Shown: in pieces, positions 54,261 through 63,916 of the stretch
How positions within the stretch are numbered: position 1 is the stretch's first letter
Layout of the letters: each line of letters opens with the position of its first letter
NCBI RefSeq assembly: GCF_022458865.1
Contig: NZ_JAJNMU010000032.1
Span: 36,872-100,871, forward strand
Source: Paenibacillus periandrae
Lineage (GTDB): Bacteria; Bacillota; Bacilli; Paenibacillales; NBRC-103111
Reading direction: 5' to 3'
DNA length: 64,000 nucleotides
The notes under the pieces: generated by a model
What the model saw: only the letters and a program-made list of their open reading frames with translations
The model's database searches: none
What the model was told of the DNA's origin: nothing
Program-made: the position numbers and the translations under genes

Positions 54261-55565
54261 TTATTTTTCGCTGGGTGCTCCCCATTGTATTCCCCAATTA
54301 TAAGCCTTATCTAGTTCGATATGGCCGCTGTAATATTTGACAAGCCGTTTGATACTAAAAGTCTGGCCGTCTACATTCTCAATCATGGCGATTGCACAAG
54401 TACCCTTGCGGTTGTCATGCTGGTCAAGCCGCACTTCGATATCTGGACCGCCCGCCTGCTTAATCGTCACGACGCCATCAGCTTGAGACCAGTTATTTAC
54501 ACCCTCATAGATGAAAGCGAACACGAGAATCCGCTTGATCTGGCCGACCTTGTTGCCGTTGATACGCAGATTCTCACCGTTGGCTTTGACGCCTGTTCGA
54601 TCATCGCCATCCAGCGATATGTAGGGTGAGTAAGCATAACTGCCGAATTGTCTACCGAGCGCCTGGACGACGCCCTTTCTGCCGTTCTTCATCTCGAACA
54701 AGCAGGCCAGATCGAGGTCGACATCGCTAACGCTCCGCCGCTTAAAGAACCCGCCGCCAGAGCTCTTCTGACGGTTCCAGTTCAGGTTGACAACAATTTC
54801 ACCAAGCGAGTCGGTACCTCTCTGCAGGTTGATTGCTCCGTTCCGCTTGGTCAGTGAAATTTTGCTCTGGCGGATCGGCGGAGCAGCTGGAGCTGGCTTG
54901 GACAACTGCGATGCTGGTTCGGACGGTTTGGTAACCTGAGGCTGTGGGGCTGACTGAATACCCGCCGACTCAGGCTTCGGCTGTGCCGAAGGTGTTTCAT
55001 CCTGCAGCTTGATGCCGAATCTACCGCAGAGTGCGCCGAGGCCGCCCGAGTAGCCGGAACCGACGGCGTTAAACTTCCATTCTCCGTGGTATCTATACAA
55101 ATCTCCGATGACGATAGCAGTTTCTACGGAAAAATCTTTACCGATATCATAGCGAAGCAATTCAGTTCCAGACGAAATGTTTATAACACGTATATAAGCA
55201 TCGTCCACCCGAGAAAAGTTTTGTTTTCTTGCGTCTCCCTCGTAAATGGTCAGTGTAAAAGAAATGCGATCCAACTCAGCAGGTACGTGCTTTAGTTTAA
55301 CGAGCACCTGCTCGCGATCGATAGTGCCACCAAAGCTTGACTTGGCGTCGCCAGCGATGATGACCGAACCATCCACAGACCTCGGATTGCCATAGAAAAT
55401 CAGGTCAGCATCACCAACCACCTTCCCGTCTGGACAAAGCAGGAATGCTGAGAAATCGACATCGATGTCGGCGCCTACCTTCCAGCCCATTCCGACGACA
55501 ATATCGCCGATCGCAGGATTGTTTTTGGTAATATCCGACTTCTGGCCTTTCTTCAATGTAGACAT
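54261..55565 (-). CDS. TerD–TerA-like fusion protein
   Basis: 434 aa from ATG 55565 behind AGGAGGA. Residues about 1-190 form a TerD domain (LKKGQKSDIT, GWKVGADIDVDFSAFLL, DLIFYGN, acidic calcium-binding residues). A Pro/Ala/Gln-rich linker of about 45 residues joins a second, TerA-like domain to the end (LDLACLFEMKNG, YISLDGDDRTG). Both domains usually bind calcium. No other ter genes are in the window. Stress or envelope-damage response is the known context. Confidence 0.88.
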   Translation of the reverse strand: MSTLKKGQKSDITKNNPAIGDIVVGMGWKVGADIDVDFSAFLLCPDGKVVGDADLIFYGNPRSVDGSVIIAGDAKSSFGGTIDREQVLVKLKHVPAELDRISFTLTIYEGDARKQNFSRVDDAYIRVINISSGTELLRYDIGKDFSVETAIVIGDLYRYHGEWKFNAVGSGYSGGLGALCGRFGIKLQDETPSAQPKPESAGIQSAPQPQVTKPSEPASQLSKPAPAAPPIRQSKISLTKRNGAINLQRGTDSLGEIVVNLNWNRQKSSGGGFFKRRSVSDVDLDLACLFEMKNGRKGVVQALGRQFGSYAYSPYISLDGDDRTGVKANGENLRINGNKVGQIKRILVFAFIYEGVNNWSQADGVVTIKQAGGPDIEVRLDQHDNRKGTCAIAMIENVDGQTFSIKRLVKYYSGHIELDKAYNWGIQWGAPSEK

Positions 55566-55914
55566 CAGTATCCTCCTACAAAAATAGTTATAATGTTTTG
55601 TATCACATTTGTTTCTCGTTCGATGCAATGTAATTTCGTATCGATTGTTTATATGAAAAGATTACCATATTTAAAGACGCTTTTATAGTTTGATGACTTG
55701 TTCATTCAGGATTTCGCATCTCATAGAAGTGGTGAACGAAAGAATCAATTACACAGAAAATTGCCTTATATAATTTCACTCATCAACGAAAAAGCAGACT
55801 GCCGTAGCGGTCTGCTTCATTTTCAACTGCTGCATCTTCCGAATGGGCATCCCTATGGCTCAAAAGTAGCTTAGAACTTGAATATCTGTCATTTTATCTT
55901 TTTTGTCATAGCCG
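55566..55914. other. Intergenic region before TerD fusion
   Basis: A/T-rich sequence holding the ribosome site of the TerD fusion and the terminator at 55789-55816. No gene or clear promoter was seen. Confidence 0.5.
55789..55816 (-). terminator. Terminator after AraC gene
   Basis: AGCAGACCGC and GGCAGTCTGCT pair with a small loop, followed by TTTTTC on the minus strand. Confidence 0.7.
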
Positions 55915-56823
55915 TCAGCTGTTTGTAACCTGTCCCGTGACCGCCTTCCGACGATATGTTCCAGGCGACACACCGACCATTTGCTTGAACAATCGGTTAA
56001 AATGACTAAGATCATCGAAGCCGATTTCTTTGGCGACATGAATGATTTTGTCGTCGGTCGTCTCCAGTAGACACTTAGCGAATCGAATGCGAATATCGTT
56101 ACGATATTCCAAAAACGTCTTGCCTACTACCCCACGGAACAACGCGGTGAATTTACTTTGGCTCATGCCTGCCATCGAGCTCACTTGCTCAAGCGTCAAC
56201 GGACTGGCGTGGCGTAACTCAATGAATTGACAGACCCGCTCAATCATTTCATTGTCGCTTGTGATGGAGGAAAGCGGCTTTTGCTTGTTTTTCTCGTATA
56301 TTCGGCTTAGAGTTATGAAAATCTCAATTAATTTGGTCTTAATGAGGAAACGATAACCGCTTTCTTTGGATTTGTATTCATGAATGAGCCGGTCCATCAA
56401 CTCACGAAGCTCGAACTGCTGCCTCAAGTTCAATGTCAATTTGCATTGAAAGGATACGTTAGACCGCAGGAATGGCTCCATGTAGTAGAAGTCGATAAAT
56501 GAAGTCACATTCGACAATGCCTTGAGCTCCCCTATCAAAAGCGAAGGCACGAATAAAACATTGACTACCTTTAATTGCTCGTTCTCTCCAACGCGGTAGG
56601 CATGTTCCTTCCCCGGCTCGATGATGAAAACGTCTCCTTGCGATATCGGGAACAACTCCCCTTCGTATTCATGCTCTCCCTCACCCTGAGTAATGAAGGC
56701 GAGTTCCACGAACTCGTGCGTGTGCGGAGGAATCGTCTTGTTGCTCTCAATTTGATAAGGAGCGGCATGAAAGAGAAAATCCTTGCTTTCTAAAAACTTA
56801 TCGTTTTTGTATAAGTCTGCCAC
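55915..56823 (-). CDS. AraC-type regulator with cupin sensor
   Basis: 302 aa. Cupin N-domain (IPPHTHEFVELAFITQGEGEH, KEHAYRV) and C-terminal double helix-turn-helix (LEQVSSMAGMSQSKFTALFR, VAKEIGFDDLSHFNRLFKQ). Divergent to the diiron protein gene and separated by 134 bp with a 12-bp palindrome (ATACAATTGTAT, 56904-56915). Confidence 0.9.
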   Translation of the reverse strand: MADLYKNDKFLESKDFLFHAAPYQIESNKTIPPHTHEFVELAFITQGEGEHEYEGELFPISQGDVFIIEPGKEHAYRVGENEQLKVVNVLFVPSLLIGELKALSNVTSFIDFYYMEPFLRSNVSFQCKLTLNLRQQFELRELMDRLIHEYKSKESGYRFLIKTKLIEIFITLSRIYEKNKQKPLSSITSDNEMIERVCQFIELRHASPLTLEQVSSMAGMSQSKFTALFRGVVGKTFLEYRNDIRIRFAKCLLETTDDKIIHVAKEIGFDDLSHFNRLFKQMVGVSPGTYRRKAVTGQVTNS

Positions 56824-56957
56824 GATTTCTCGCTCACTCCCTAATCTGTCGGATTCGCCAATTCGTTCGTTAAATCCACCAAGTCTCGTTTCCTACCTTT
56901 ATTATACAATTGTATCAGTTAAGTTAAACAAAATCACGATGAAAGGATGGCGTTCAA

Positions 56958-58286
56958 ATGACTGTCCAATTTGAAATCGAGAGATTCGAATCGCAAGAAT
57001 TGCGCAATAAACTTGGGGATTACTGGATGCGTGTGCCGGAACAAATCTCACTTTTGAATCGTTTTATTTTTCTGGATTGGGCTTCAGCCCGACTCATTGC
57101 CGGCTGGGTTCCCGCAGCGAAGGAACTTGGATGGAAGTCCGAGCTTAGCCGACACATGTGGATAGATATGACCTGTGCCAATCGTCTTCTTGGTCGCAAG
57201 GAAGAGCTTGCCGCAAACGCCAAGATCCATATTCCTACGCCTCAAATCCAGAAGTTTCTACAGGATGTATCAGCAGCGGACGACTTCTACGCGTTCCTCG
57301 CAGGCTGGTATCTTGAGGTTAAAACTGAAATCATCTACGCATTGGAACGACTTACCGAATCACTCGACCCGATCTTTGACGCACCGACATTAGAGCTTAT
57401 CATCGAGCTGTTGCCAAAAAAACGCGATCAGATCGAATGGGCCAAACGCCTTATCCATGATTCTGTGAAAGAGCCTGCCATTCTTGAAAGCGTAACAAGA
57501 TGGCGCAAATACGCACGCGAATACGTCAGACATCTGAACGGCATAGATGGACGTGCAGATTTGGGCGCTTTTTCAAAACCAGCCAAGCCGAATGTGGAAT
57601 CCTATGGACCCGCACCCAAAAAAAGAACGATGCCCGACTGGTTGATTAAGGGAGACTTCGCAAATCCACCGGAAGCTGTGCGTGACAACCTGAAAATATT
57701 CATGTGGCATTATATGACGGAAATTCAGGTAGTCGATCCAATGTGCTATGTTTTCTATGGGCTGGACGACATGCCCTTTGAATTTTACGTCGATTTCAGC
57801 CGCCATATCTGGGACGAGTGTCGTCACCATCAGATGGGCGTTCGTAGACTAGAACAAATGGGCTACGACATCAAACAGTTTCCTATTCCTTTTGTCGAAG
57901 ATGCAATCCAAGAGCTGGAGCATTTCTATGCGGAATTGACGATGTTTGGCGAATCGTGTTCGTTTAGCCGCAAAAAGAAATCCATGGACAGCTTTTACGC
58001 TAAATCCGATATTATCTCCGGCATGACTGCCGAGATCGATATCGTCGACGAACGAACACATGTAAAGTTCGGTAAAAAGTGGACGCCCTTGCTTTACAAA
58101 CATCGACATGAAAATGAACAAAGCTTAGACGAAATCGTACGCAGCATTATGGACCGACGATTTGCTGGAGCCGCTGAAGGTAGCGATCTCGGGAAGCTCA
58201 GCGAGGAAGAACGTAGAAGCATTACGCACTTTGCCTTCTGCGGAAAAATCGAATTCAAGAATCTAGTTTTTGACAAGCTATCATAA
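56958..58286 (+). CDS. Diiron ferritin-like protein of unknown function
   Basis: 442 aa, no signal peptide. The C-terminal half shows a full diiron four-helix pattern: E255, E287-x-x-H290 in DECRHH, E326, and E365-x-x-H368 in DERTH. The N-terminal half is helical without this motif. It starts behind AAAGGATGG with ATG 56958. The family was not firmly recognised; an oxidase or hydroxylase role is possible, as is iron or oxygen sensing. The divergent AraC gene probably controls it. Confidence 0.8.
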   Translation: MTVQFEIERFESQELRNKLGDYWMRVPEQISLLNRFIFLDWASARLIAGWVPAAKELGWKSELSRHMWIDMTCANRLLGRKEELAANAKIHIPTPQIQKFLQDVSAADDFYAFLAGWYLEVKTEIIYALERLTESLDPIFDAPTLELIIELLPKKRDQIEWAKRLIHDSVKEPAILESVTRWRKYAREYVRHLNGIDGRADLGAFSKPAKPNVESYGPAPKKRTMPDWLIKGDFANPPEAVRDNLKIFMWHYMTEIQVVDPMCYVFYGLDDMPFEFYVDFSRHIWDECRHHQMGVRRLEQMGYDIKQFPIPFVEDAIQELEHFYAELTMFGESCSFSRKKKSMDSFYAKSDIISGMTAEIDIVDERTHVKFGKKWTPLLYKHRHENEQSLDEIVRSIMDRRFAGAAEGSDLGKLSEEERRSITHFAFCGKIEFKNLVFDKLS

Positions 58287-58287
58287 G

Positions 58288-58422
58288 ATGGAAATTCATA
58301 CACTCGCTATGCTAAAAAAACAAATTGAACATTCAAAGCGTGATCTGCAAATCTTACGTAATGAGAAATTTGGAATGACCAAAAGCTGTCGAAAGCTATC
58401 GACAGCTTTAAATCGTGGATGA
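58288..58422 (+). CDS. Possible Spo0E-like 44-aa peptide
   Basis: An open frame starts one base after the previous stop and encodes LAMLKKQIEHSKRDLQIL, then KLSTALNRG. The layout resembles Spo0E-type aspartyl-phosphatases (two helices, second with the SQELD motif), but that motif is degenerate here (STALN). No ribosome site of its own; coupled translation would be needed. An 11-bp hairpin (58382-58409) overlaps its end. Confidence 0.4.
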   Translation: MEIHTLAMLKKQIEHSKRDLQILRNEKFGMTKSCRKLSTALNRG

Positions 58423-58494
58423 GGGCAAGATATATCTTTTCCACGGCTTTTTAAAGGCATAAGATTGCCGTTCATGATAGTATCTATATATCTA

Positions 58495-58899
58495 TTATGG
58501 GGTCTCATAGTTTTTTAACGGCATACCTACATATTCGCGGAAGGAGCGGATCCGCTCTGCCTCGAACTCGAAAACAACCGTAAGCTCATTGCGATAAGGC
58601 CGTCCATTCAACGAACCTTCCGCGCGAAATACCACCATTCCGCTGTCCTCATTTTCAAGCACGATGAGCGGAGTCAGCTGCACCTGCAATACTGAACGCT
58701 CGAATCTGATCAATTCCTCGAACCGCTCTTTACCCTGCTGCTCGTGATTCCACCCCTCTAGCGGGAGCGGAACGAAGAAATGAAAGTCTTCCGTAACCTT
58801 CTTAAGGAAATCGACTGTATGCCCTGTTTCGAAAGCCTGCCTAAAAGCATCAAACACTTCGAGAGTTCGGGATGAGACTGCGCTAACGGATTTTTCCAT
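58495..58899 (-). CDS. NTF2/SnoaL-like protein
   Basis: 134 aa from ATG 58899 behind AGGAGG. Compact alpha+beta fold typical of SnoaL-like polyketide cyclase relatives (FHFFVPLPLEGW, RIRSFREYVG). Function unknown; probably a small-molecule enzyme or binder in the cytosol. Confidence 0.75.
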   Translation of the reverse strand: MEKSVSAVSSRTLEVFDAFRQAFETGHTVDFLKKVTEDFHFFVPLPLEGWNHEQQGKERFEELIRFERSVLQVQLTPLIVLENEDSGMVVFRAEGSLNGRPYRNELTVVFEFEAERIRSFREYVGMPLKNYETP

Positions 58900-58970
58900 G
58901 AAAAAACCTCCTAAAGAATCAATATCTGATTGTTGAGATGCCATGCAAAAGGACTCTTGGTTTTCTATGG

Positions 58971-59438
58971 TTAGCGCGACAGGACCTTTAGCTGGCTCGA
59001 TATCGTTCCAAGGTGAATAGCTTCGTGAATCAGAGCGAAGTTGAACAACTCTCCGGCGGTGTTGAATTGCAACGGTCCCATAGCAAACGGAGTTGAAAGC
59101 TTCTCGCCCAACATCTCAGGTGTCAGCTCAGATAGGCGTGAAAGCTGTGCCGTTAATATCTCGACCAACTCTTCCTTCGATGGTGGGGCAAACGTCCAGT
59201 CCAAAGGCTTTGTTCCAGAGTTATACAGCTTATCATACGAACCCGGTATAGCCGATGGAGAGCTGAAGCTTAGGCTAGAATACTTATCCATCCAATAAAT
59301 CATATGGCCGACATTCCAACGAATGGTATTGTTGAAGCCTGCCGTTTGAATGTCGAACAATTCCTCTTGGATAGCTTGCACCTGCTGCAGTACCACTTGA
59401 CGCACAATTTTTGCTGTGTTGATAATCATTTCAGACAT
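58971..59438 (-). CDS. DinB-family metalloprotein
   Basis: 155 aa from ATG 59438 behind AAAGGAGG. Four-helix DinB fold with histidines H (WNVGHMIYW) and the HEAIHLGT pair placed to bind metal, as in DinB/YfiT. Possible thiol transferase or detoxification role. Confidence 0.88.
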   Translation of the reverse strand: MSEMIINTAKIVRQVVLQQVQAIQEELFDIQTAGFNNTIRWNVGHMIYWMDKYSSLSFSSPSAIPGSYDKLYNSGTKPLDWTFAPPSKEELVEILTAQLSRLSELTPEMLGEKLSTPFAMGPLQFNTAGELFNFALIHEAIHLGTISSQLKVLSR

Positions 59439-59481
59439 GTTGATTTCCTCCTTTGTAATGAGAAGCGCTTGATATGTTCCA

Positions 59482-59510
59482 AGTATAGGTCTTATGGAAC
59501 TTTCCATCAA
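59482..59510 (-). promoter_or_regulatory. Promoter of dinB-type gene
   Basis: Minus strand TTGATG, 17-base spacer, TATACT. Confidence 0.65.
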
Positions 59511-59530
59511 TGCAGTAGACATTACCGGAA

Positions 59531-59549
59531 CGTTAAGTATAAGTTAACG
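59531..59549. promoter_or_regulatory. Candidate LysR operator
   Basis: CGTTAA, 7 bases, TTAACG, centred between the divergent promoters. A symmetric site of this size suits a LysR-type protein. Confidence 0.45.
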
Positions 59550-59556
59550 ATTATTA

Positions 59557-59585
59557 TTGACAGATAAAGAACATGGAGTGACAAT
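59557..59585 (+). promoter_or_regulatory. Promoter of LysR gene
   Basis: TTGACA, 17-base spacer, GACAAT. Confidence 0.5.
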
Positions 59586-59633
59586 AATCATTGAACATGC
59601 ATTCAGCGATGCGATTGAAAGCAGGTGTGAGCT

Positions 59634-60536
59634 ATGGAGCTAAAACAACTACAGTATTTTATGGCAATTTGTGAAGAGCTTCACTTCACGAGAGCAGCCG
59701 AAAAAATGGGAGTCAGCGCACCCAACATCAGCCAGCAGATCAGGAGATTAGAAGAAGAATTAGGGGTTCTGTTGTTCGATCGTGTGGGAAAAACAATTGT
59801 CCTTACAGATGCCGGAGCGATTCTCCATCAACATGGAGCTGCCGTGTTCGGACATCTGCAGCAAGCGAGCGACGCCATTGCTGACCTGAAGCAGATGCAA
59901 GGCGGATCGCTATCCATCGGTGTCTTGCCCGGTGACGCGGATCTCATGTTTAATGCCTTGCTATTGAATTTCCACCAGACCTATCCGACCATCTCGCTGT
60001 CCCTTCTGGAAACCATGAAAGTAACAGAACAAGTTCTGGACCGAAGCATCGATGTCGGCGTAACCATTGGACCTGTTATCGATGAACGCCTCACATCAAT
60101 TCCCCTGTTTCATGAGGAGTTCTCATTGGCGGTAAGTATGAAGGATCCCCTTGCTGCGGAGAACTTCGTCTCCTTGAACAGGCTGCATGCCTTGAAGATG
60201 GTCATGTTCCCACCCGACCATCAATGCCGCAAGGTGATCGACCGCTTTTGCATGGATAACGGATTTACGCTGCAGCCGCATATAGTGACGACAACGTTAT
60301 CCTCCCTCCTCCAGATGGTACAGAGCGGAGTTGGTACCAGTGTTCTGCCGCGATTGCTACTGGATAATCTTCACCATACAGACATCAAAGTCGTGCACCT
60401 GAGGAATCCTACGCCTTCTCAGGACATTTGTCTGATCTACCGCAGCGACAGATATGTCGGATACGCCATGCGCACGTTCATCAAGACTTTGAAAGCCTAC
60501 ATCGAGACCGCTATTAATCATGCGAAGTCTTCATAG
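59634..60536 (+). CDS. LysR-family regulator
   Basis: 300 aa. Winged helix (LHFTRAAEKMGVSAPNISQQI) then two Rossmann-like effector domains. GCAGGTGTGAG precedes the ATG. Divergent to the DinB-type gene, its likely target. Inducer unknown. Confidence 0.93.
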   Translation: MELKQLQYFMAICEELHFTRAAEKMGVSAPNISQQIRRLEEELGVLLFDRVGKTIVLTDAGAILHQHGAAVFGHLQQASDAIADLKQMQGGSLSIGVLPGDADLMFNALLLNFHQTYPTISLSLLETMKVTEQVLDRSIDVGVTIGPVIDERLTSIPLFHEEFSLAVSMKDPLAAENFVSLNRLHALKMVMFPPDHQCRKVIDRFCMDNGFTLQPHIVTTTLSSLLQMVQSGVGTSVLPRLLLDNLHHTDIKVVHLRNPTPSQDICLIYRSDRYVGYAMRTFIKTLKAYIETAINHAKSS

Positions 60537-60611
60537 ATAGGGTAATACATAAAAGTCAGCACATTGTTTACCTGTATTCAATGTATTCTTCGTGGGAGCA
60601 TCAACAAAAAA

Positions 60612-60648
60612 CAGACCAAGACTGGAAATACACTTGGTCTGCTTTTTT
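60612..60648 (+). terminator. Terminator after LysR gene
   Basis: CAGACCAAG pairs with CTTGGTCTG around a 12-base loop, then CTTTTTTC. The minus strand also ends in T-run, so it can serve the convergent HAD gene. Confidence 0.75.
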
Positions 60649-60716
60649 CTATTATTCAACTCTAACGTTTCTCGTTACTTCAATGAAATAAGCAGGATTT
60701 AGTCGATTACAAGGTT

Positions 60717-61394
60717 TTAGATTAGGTCTAGAACATGCATGGGTTCTGCAATTTGCTGAAATTCATCAGCTTTAGTTCCTCTATTGATAAACCAAGTAGC
60801 ACGATAAGCCTTAATACCTGCGTTTGTTGCACCCACCAGTTCGTTTGCACCTCCATCACCAATAAATATGGATTCAGAGGGCTCTACTTTGAGTTGATCG
60901 CAAGCCAACATGTAAATTTCTTTGTGTGGCTTCGAACATTTGACTTGGCAAGAAAGTACAAGCTCATCAATATAACTTACCAAAGCACTATTAAAAAGAC
61001 CATGAACTTCTTCTGAGGAGCAGTTACTAACTAATCCAATTTTGATATCTCTTCGCTTTAATTCTTCAAGCAGCTTAAGAATATTGGGTTCAATTTGACG
61101 ATAGAGCAGCAGCTTCGTGGATACTCGTTTTTCATTTAGTGAATGAAGGATTGCATCATCAACATCAATACTCAGCGTATGGCAAATATCTTTCAATACC
61201 ATGAAGTAATCTTCAAAATATCCTTTTAACCTTCCTGGTCTTCTGGCAACCCATTCCCGTTCAAATAATTCTTCACTAATCCCTAGAGACGGTCCAGGAG
61301 AAACGCTGTCTGGAGTGCCAAACTCTATTGTCCTCCCATTTTCCCTTTCTGTTATGAGTGTCTCAAACAAATCAAAGAAAACAGCCTTTACCAT
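60717..61394 (-). CDS. HAD-family hydrolase
   Basis: 225 aa from ATG 61394 behind GAGGAGTGGAG. Nucleophile D8 in FFDLFETL, SNCSS, K in CSKPHKEIY and IGDGGANELVGA. The second Asp of classic phosphatases is Phe, as in the dehalogenase-type branch. Small-molecule phosphatase or dehalogenase; substrate unknown. Confidence 0.85.
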   Translation of the reverse strand: MVKAVFFDLFETLITERENGRTIEFGTPDSVSPGPSLGISEELFEREWVARRPGRLKGYFEDYFMVLKDICHTLSIDVDDAILHSLNEKRVSTKLLLYRQIEPNILKLLEELKRRDIKIGLVSNCSSEEVHGLFNSALVSYIDELVLSCQVKCSKPHKEIYMLACDQLKVEPSESIFIGDGGANELVGATNAGIKAYRATWFINRGTKADEFQQIAEPMHVLDLI

Positions 61395-61514
61395 CCAGAC
61401 TCCACTCCTCATTCAACTATGTAAATCTATTTCTCTGTGAAACTTTATCACAAATAATGAACTAAATACAAACAATTTTTCCAATAAAATGCTTCAGATT
61501 AGTCCTTTGAGGAA

Positions 61515-62138
61515 TTAAGGAAAAGAAACGGTTTTTGTTTGAATATCCAACAGCCGAGCTCGTACATCGTTTTTAGAAACAAAAATAGCATCTCCATTTT
61601 TATCAATACAGTATGCAATAGGTATCGATACATCACTACCTCTGAATGAGCCATCGGCGTGACTCGTACCAATAATCATTGATTTATATGCTACAGCAAT
61701 CTTTTTTGCTTCATTTATCCATTCGTCGAACTGTTCCTCACTGAACATTCCTACACCGATTGGATGTACAATTAAGTCAATGTCAGGAGTATCATCACTC
61801 TTCACTCCTTGTTTGACCAATTCATCACAAAGTATGTGTCCTATCTTTAAACCCTCTACCGACTTAAAAGTCGTCTGACTGTACTTAATCCTGTCCAAAA
61901 CGATATCACCGGAACGGTTAATAATTATGGCTCTATCCTTTGGACTGTCGTTTAGCCTTCTATGCCCTCCAATTAAAATCTTGTTATAATTCTTTGCTAG
62001 CATACATGCTTGTTCCACATTTTCATTTAGATAACCTTCTGGAAAAATTACAACATCAGCGGAAGAAGTATTTCGCAGTTCCCTCTCAAGTTGAAAAACG
62101 TTCTTCTCAAGTTTTGGTTGGATGATTAGAAATTTCAT
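61515..62138 (-). CDS. Nitrilase-superfamily amidohydrolase
   Basis: 207 aa, short for the family. The catalytic triad is E34 (FPEGYL), K85 and C104 (GHILCDEL). It hydrolyses an amide or nitrile. The usual C-terminal extension of nitrilases is absent. Substrate unknown. Confidence 0.82.
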   Translation of the reverse strand: MKFLIIQPKLEKNVFQLERELRNTSSADVVIFPEGYLNENVEQACMLAKNYNKILIGGHRRLNDSPKDRAIIINRSGDIVLDRIKYSQTTFKSVEGLKIGHILCDELVKQGVKSDDTPDIDLIVHPIGVGMFSEEQFDEWINEAKKIAVAYKSMIIGTSHADGSFRGSDVSIPIAYCIDKNGDAIFVSKNDVRARLLDIQTKTVSFP

Positions 62139-62464
62139 ACGAACCTCCAGATATTATTCCAACATTTACTTATAATCAATAGTTCAACAGTTTTGAGAAA
62201 ATCCCTTTGAATAGTCAACGAATTTGCCTGGAAATTTTCGGCACCTCCAGATGTAACTTATTCAGCCAGTCTTTTCGTACGACACAGTTAGTCCACTTGG
62301 AGAAATTCGATATGATTGTCTGCTACAAAAAAACAAGTGGCTGGCTAATGGTAATTACTTATGTGACAGCGAACCCGGCGTCAATAGACCCAGGTTTTCT
62401 TGAGATTTATTATAAAGTAAAAATATATACGGCTAATTGAGCTAGCATGTCCCCCTTAGCTGAA
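62139..62464. other. Intergenic stretch with no clear gene
   Basis: A 77-codon open frame at 62207-62440 has no ribosome site and no recognisable similarity. No hairpin or promoter was clear. Confidence 0.5.
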
Positions 62465-63022
62465 TCACCTAAGATTTTGTTTCATAAGAGAAGAAATTTT
62501 TTGCTCGTCTGCATTTTCGATCTTCTCTAGCTCTTGAATAACCAATTCCTGTCGTTGTATTGAATGGTTTTGGCTTAACTTTGCTTTCCCTTCTATTCTG
62601 TTTATTTTCATTTTAAAGCCTTGAACTCCTTTGTTCAAACCACTTAGAAAGTCGGGGTCTATATCCTGCAGCCTGTAGGAACTATTAGGGGTCTCGTACT
62701 TCAATACCATATCATTTAAGGAAACCATTAACTCATTTTCGTTATCAATAAGTACGACTTCTCCGTATACATGCACGGTCACATAGTTCCATGTTGGAAC
62801 TGACTTATTCGTCTCATACCAAGAAGGGGAGATATAACAATGAGGACCATGAAATACTGCTAACACAATTTGATTCCTAATGTCTTTCCATTGAGGATTT
62901 GGACGAGCAAAATACCCGTATAGATACATATGATTTTTATCGAGAATTAATGGCAAATGAGTAGCATAGGGTGTTCCATCATGTTGAGAAAACAATGTAG
63001 CAAAGCTATTTTCTCTAATAAT
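62465..63022 (-). pseudogene. paiB: paiB-like gene lacking its N-terminus
   Basis: The frame reads IIRENSFATLFSQHDGTPYA and continues to the usual end, matching PaiB (FMN-binding, regulator of protease and spore genes). An in-frame TAA at 63029-63031 cuts the frame, and the normal start (about 12-20 residues) is not found upstream in any frame. The first usable start would be TTG 62995. The protein may be truncated or inactive. Confidence 0.75.
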
Positions 63023-63119
63023 GTGTTTTTAATTGTAAACCAATAATAGGCAAAAGACCGGACTAGTAAAAGATCCAATTTTAATTATTATTACTATACC
63101 AATTTACCACTCTGTCATG

Positions 63120-63638
63120 TTATATCAATGTTTTGGTCATTATAAAATCAATTTGTTTTTCATCACCCATATAAAAAGAGTGAGCTCCAGTTTGAACAAA
63201 ACCCATTTTTTTATAAAAAACAATTGCGTTCTCATTCTTTTGCCAAACGCCCAGCCAGATCATCTTTTTGTTTTGTCTATTGGCTATTTCCATCGCTTTG
63301 TTTAGCAGGTATTTTCCAAGCCCTTTTCCTTGAAATTTGTATCTAATATAAATCCTCTCAATTTCGAGTGACTCATCACCCATCTTTTCGGATTGGGCAT
63401 CATTAATATTGAGCTTTAAATATCCAGCAAGTTCTTCATTGAAACAGATGAGAAAGAATTCTGAAGAAATATTGGACAATTCCTTTTCCAACTGTTCAGA
63501 GTTAAATGCTCTAACCAGGTAGGCTTTCATATTTTCAGGTGAATTCTGATCTTTAAATGTATCATTAAATGTTTCAATACTTAATTGTTGAAGTATCTCT
63601 AAATCTTCAAGGCTGCACTTTTTTATTTTTATAGTCAT
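63120..63638 (-). CDS. paiA: PaiA-type spermidine/spermine N-acetyltransferase
   Basis: 172 aa from ATG 63638 behind AAGGAG. GNAT fold with the acetyl-CoA loop YKFQGKGLGKYLLN and the PaiA signature VWQKNENAIVFYKKMGFVQT. PaiA acetylates polyamines. Adjacent to paiB on the same strand, as in Bacillus subtilis. Confidence 0.9.
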   Translation of the reverse strand: MTIKIKKCSLEDLEILQQLSIETFNDTFKDQNSPENMKAYLVRAFNSEQLEKELSNISSEFFLICFNEELAGYLKLNINDAQSEKMGDESLEIERIYIRYKFQGKGLGKYLLNKAMEIANRQNKKMIWLGVWQKNENAIVFYKKMGFVQTGAHSFYMGDEKQIDFIMTKTLI

Positions 63639-63721
63639 TTTAAATATAACTCCTTTATATAAAATCAATAATTTCTCTTGTTCCCTTCTTTACAAATTCC
63701 CAGTCTCTAATGCTCCGGGAA

Positions 63722-63793
63722 TTATTCCAATTTTGTGTAGAATTCCTTCATATATGCAACTTCATCTTTTTTATTAAATAGTACTTTAAATCA
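63722..63793 (-). pseudogene. Possible gene-end relic
   Basis: A short frame reads VLFNKKDEVAYMKEFYTKLE before TAA. It looks like a coding C-terminus but stops occur just upstream. Not recognised. Confidence 0.25.
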
Positions 63794-63916
63794 CTAGCGT
63801 TGCATTAAACTGATCCATCTCAACAGTTGGAATATTCTGAACAATGTTCGGGCTCAGTTTGCCAAAAAGTTGGTCTCCACTTAGAGGTAGCCTGTACATT
63901 TGGTATATTATGTAAT

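Noticed and set aside
62207..62440. 77-codon open frame
   Set aside because: No ribosome site and low-complexity composition; not supported as a gene.
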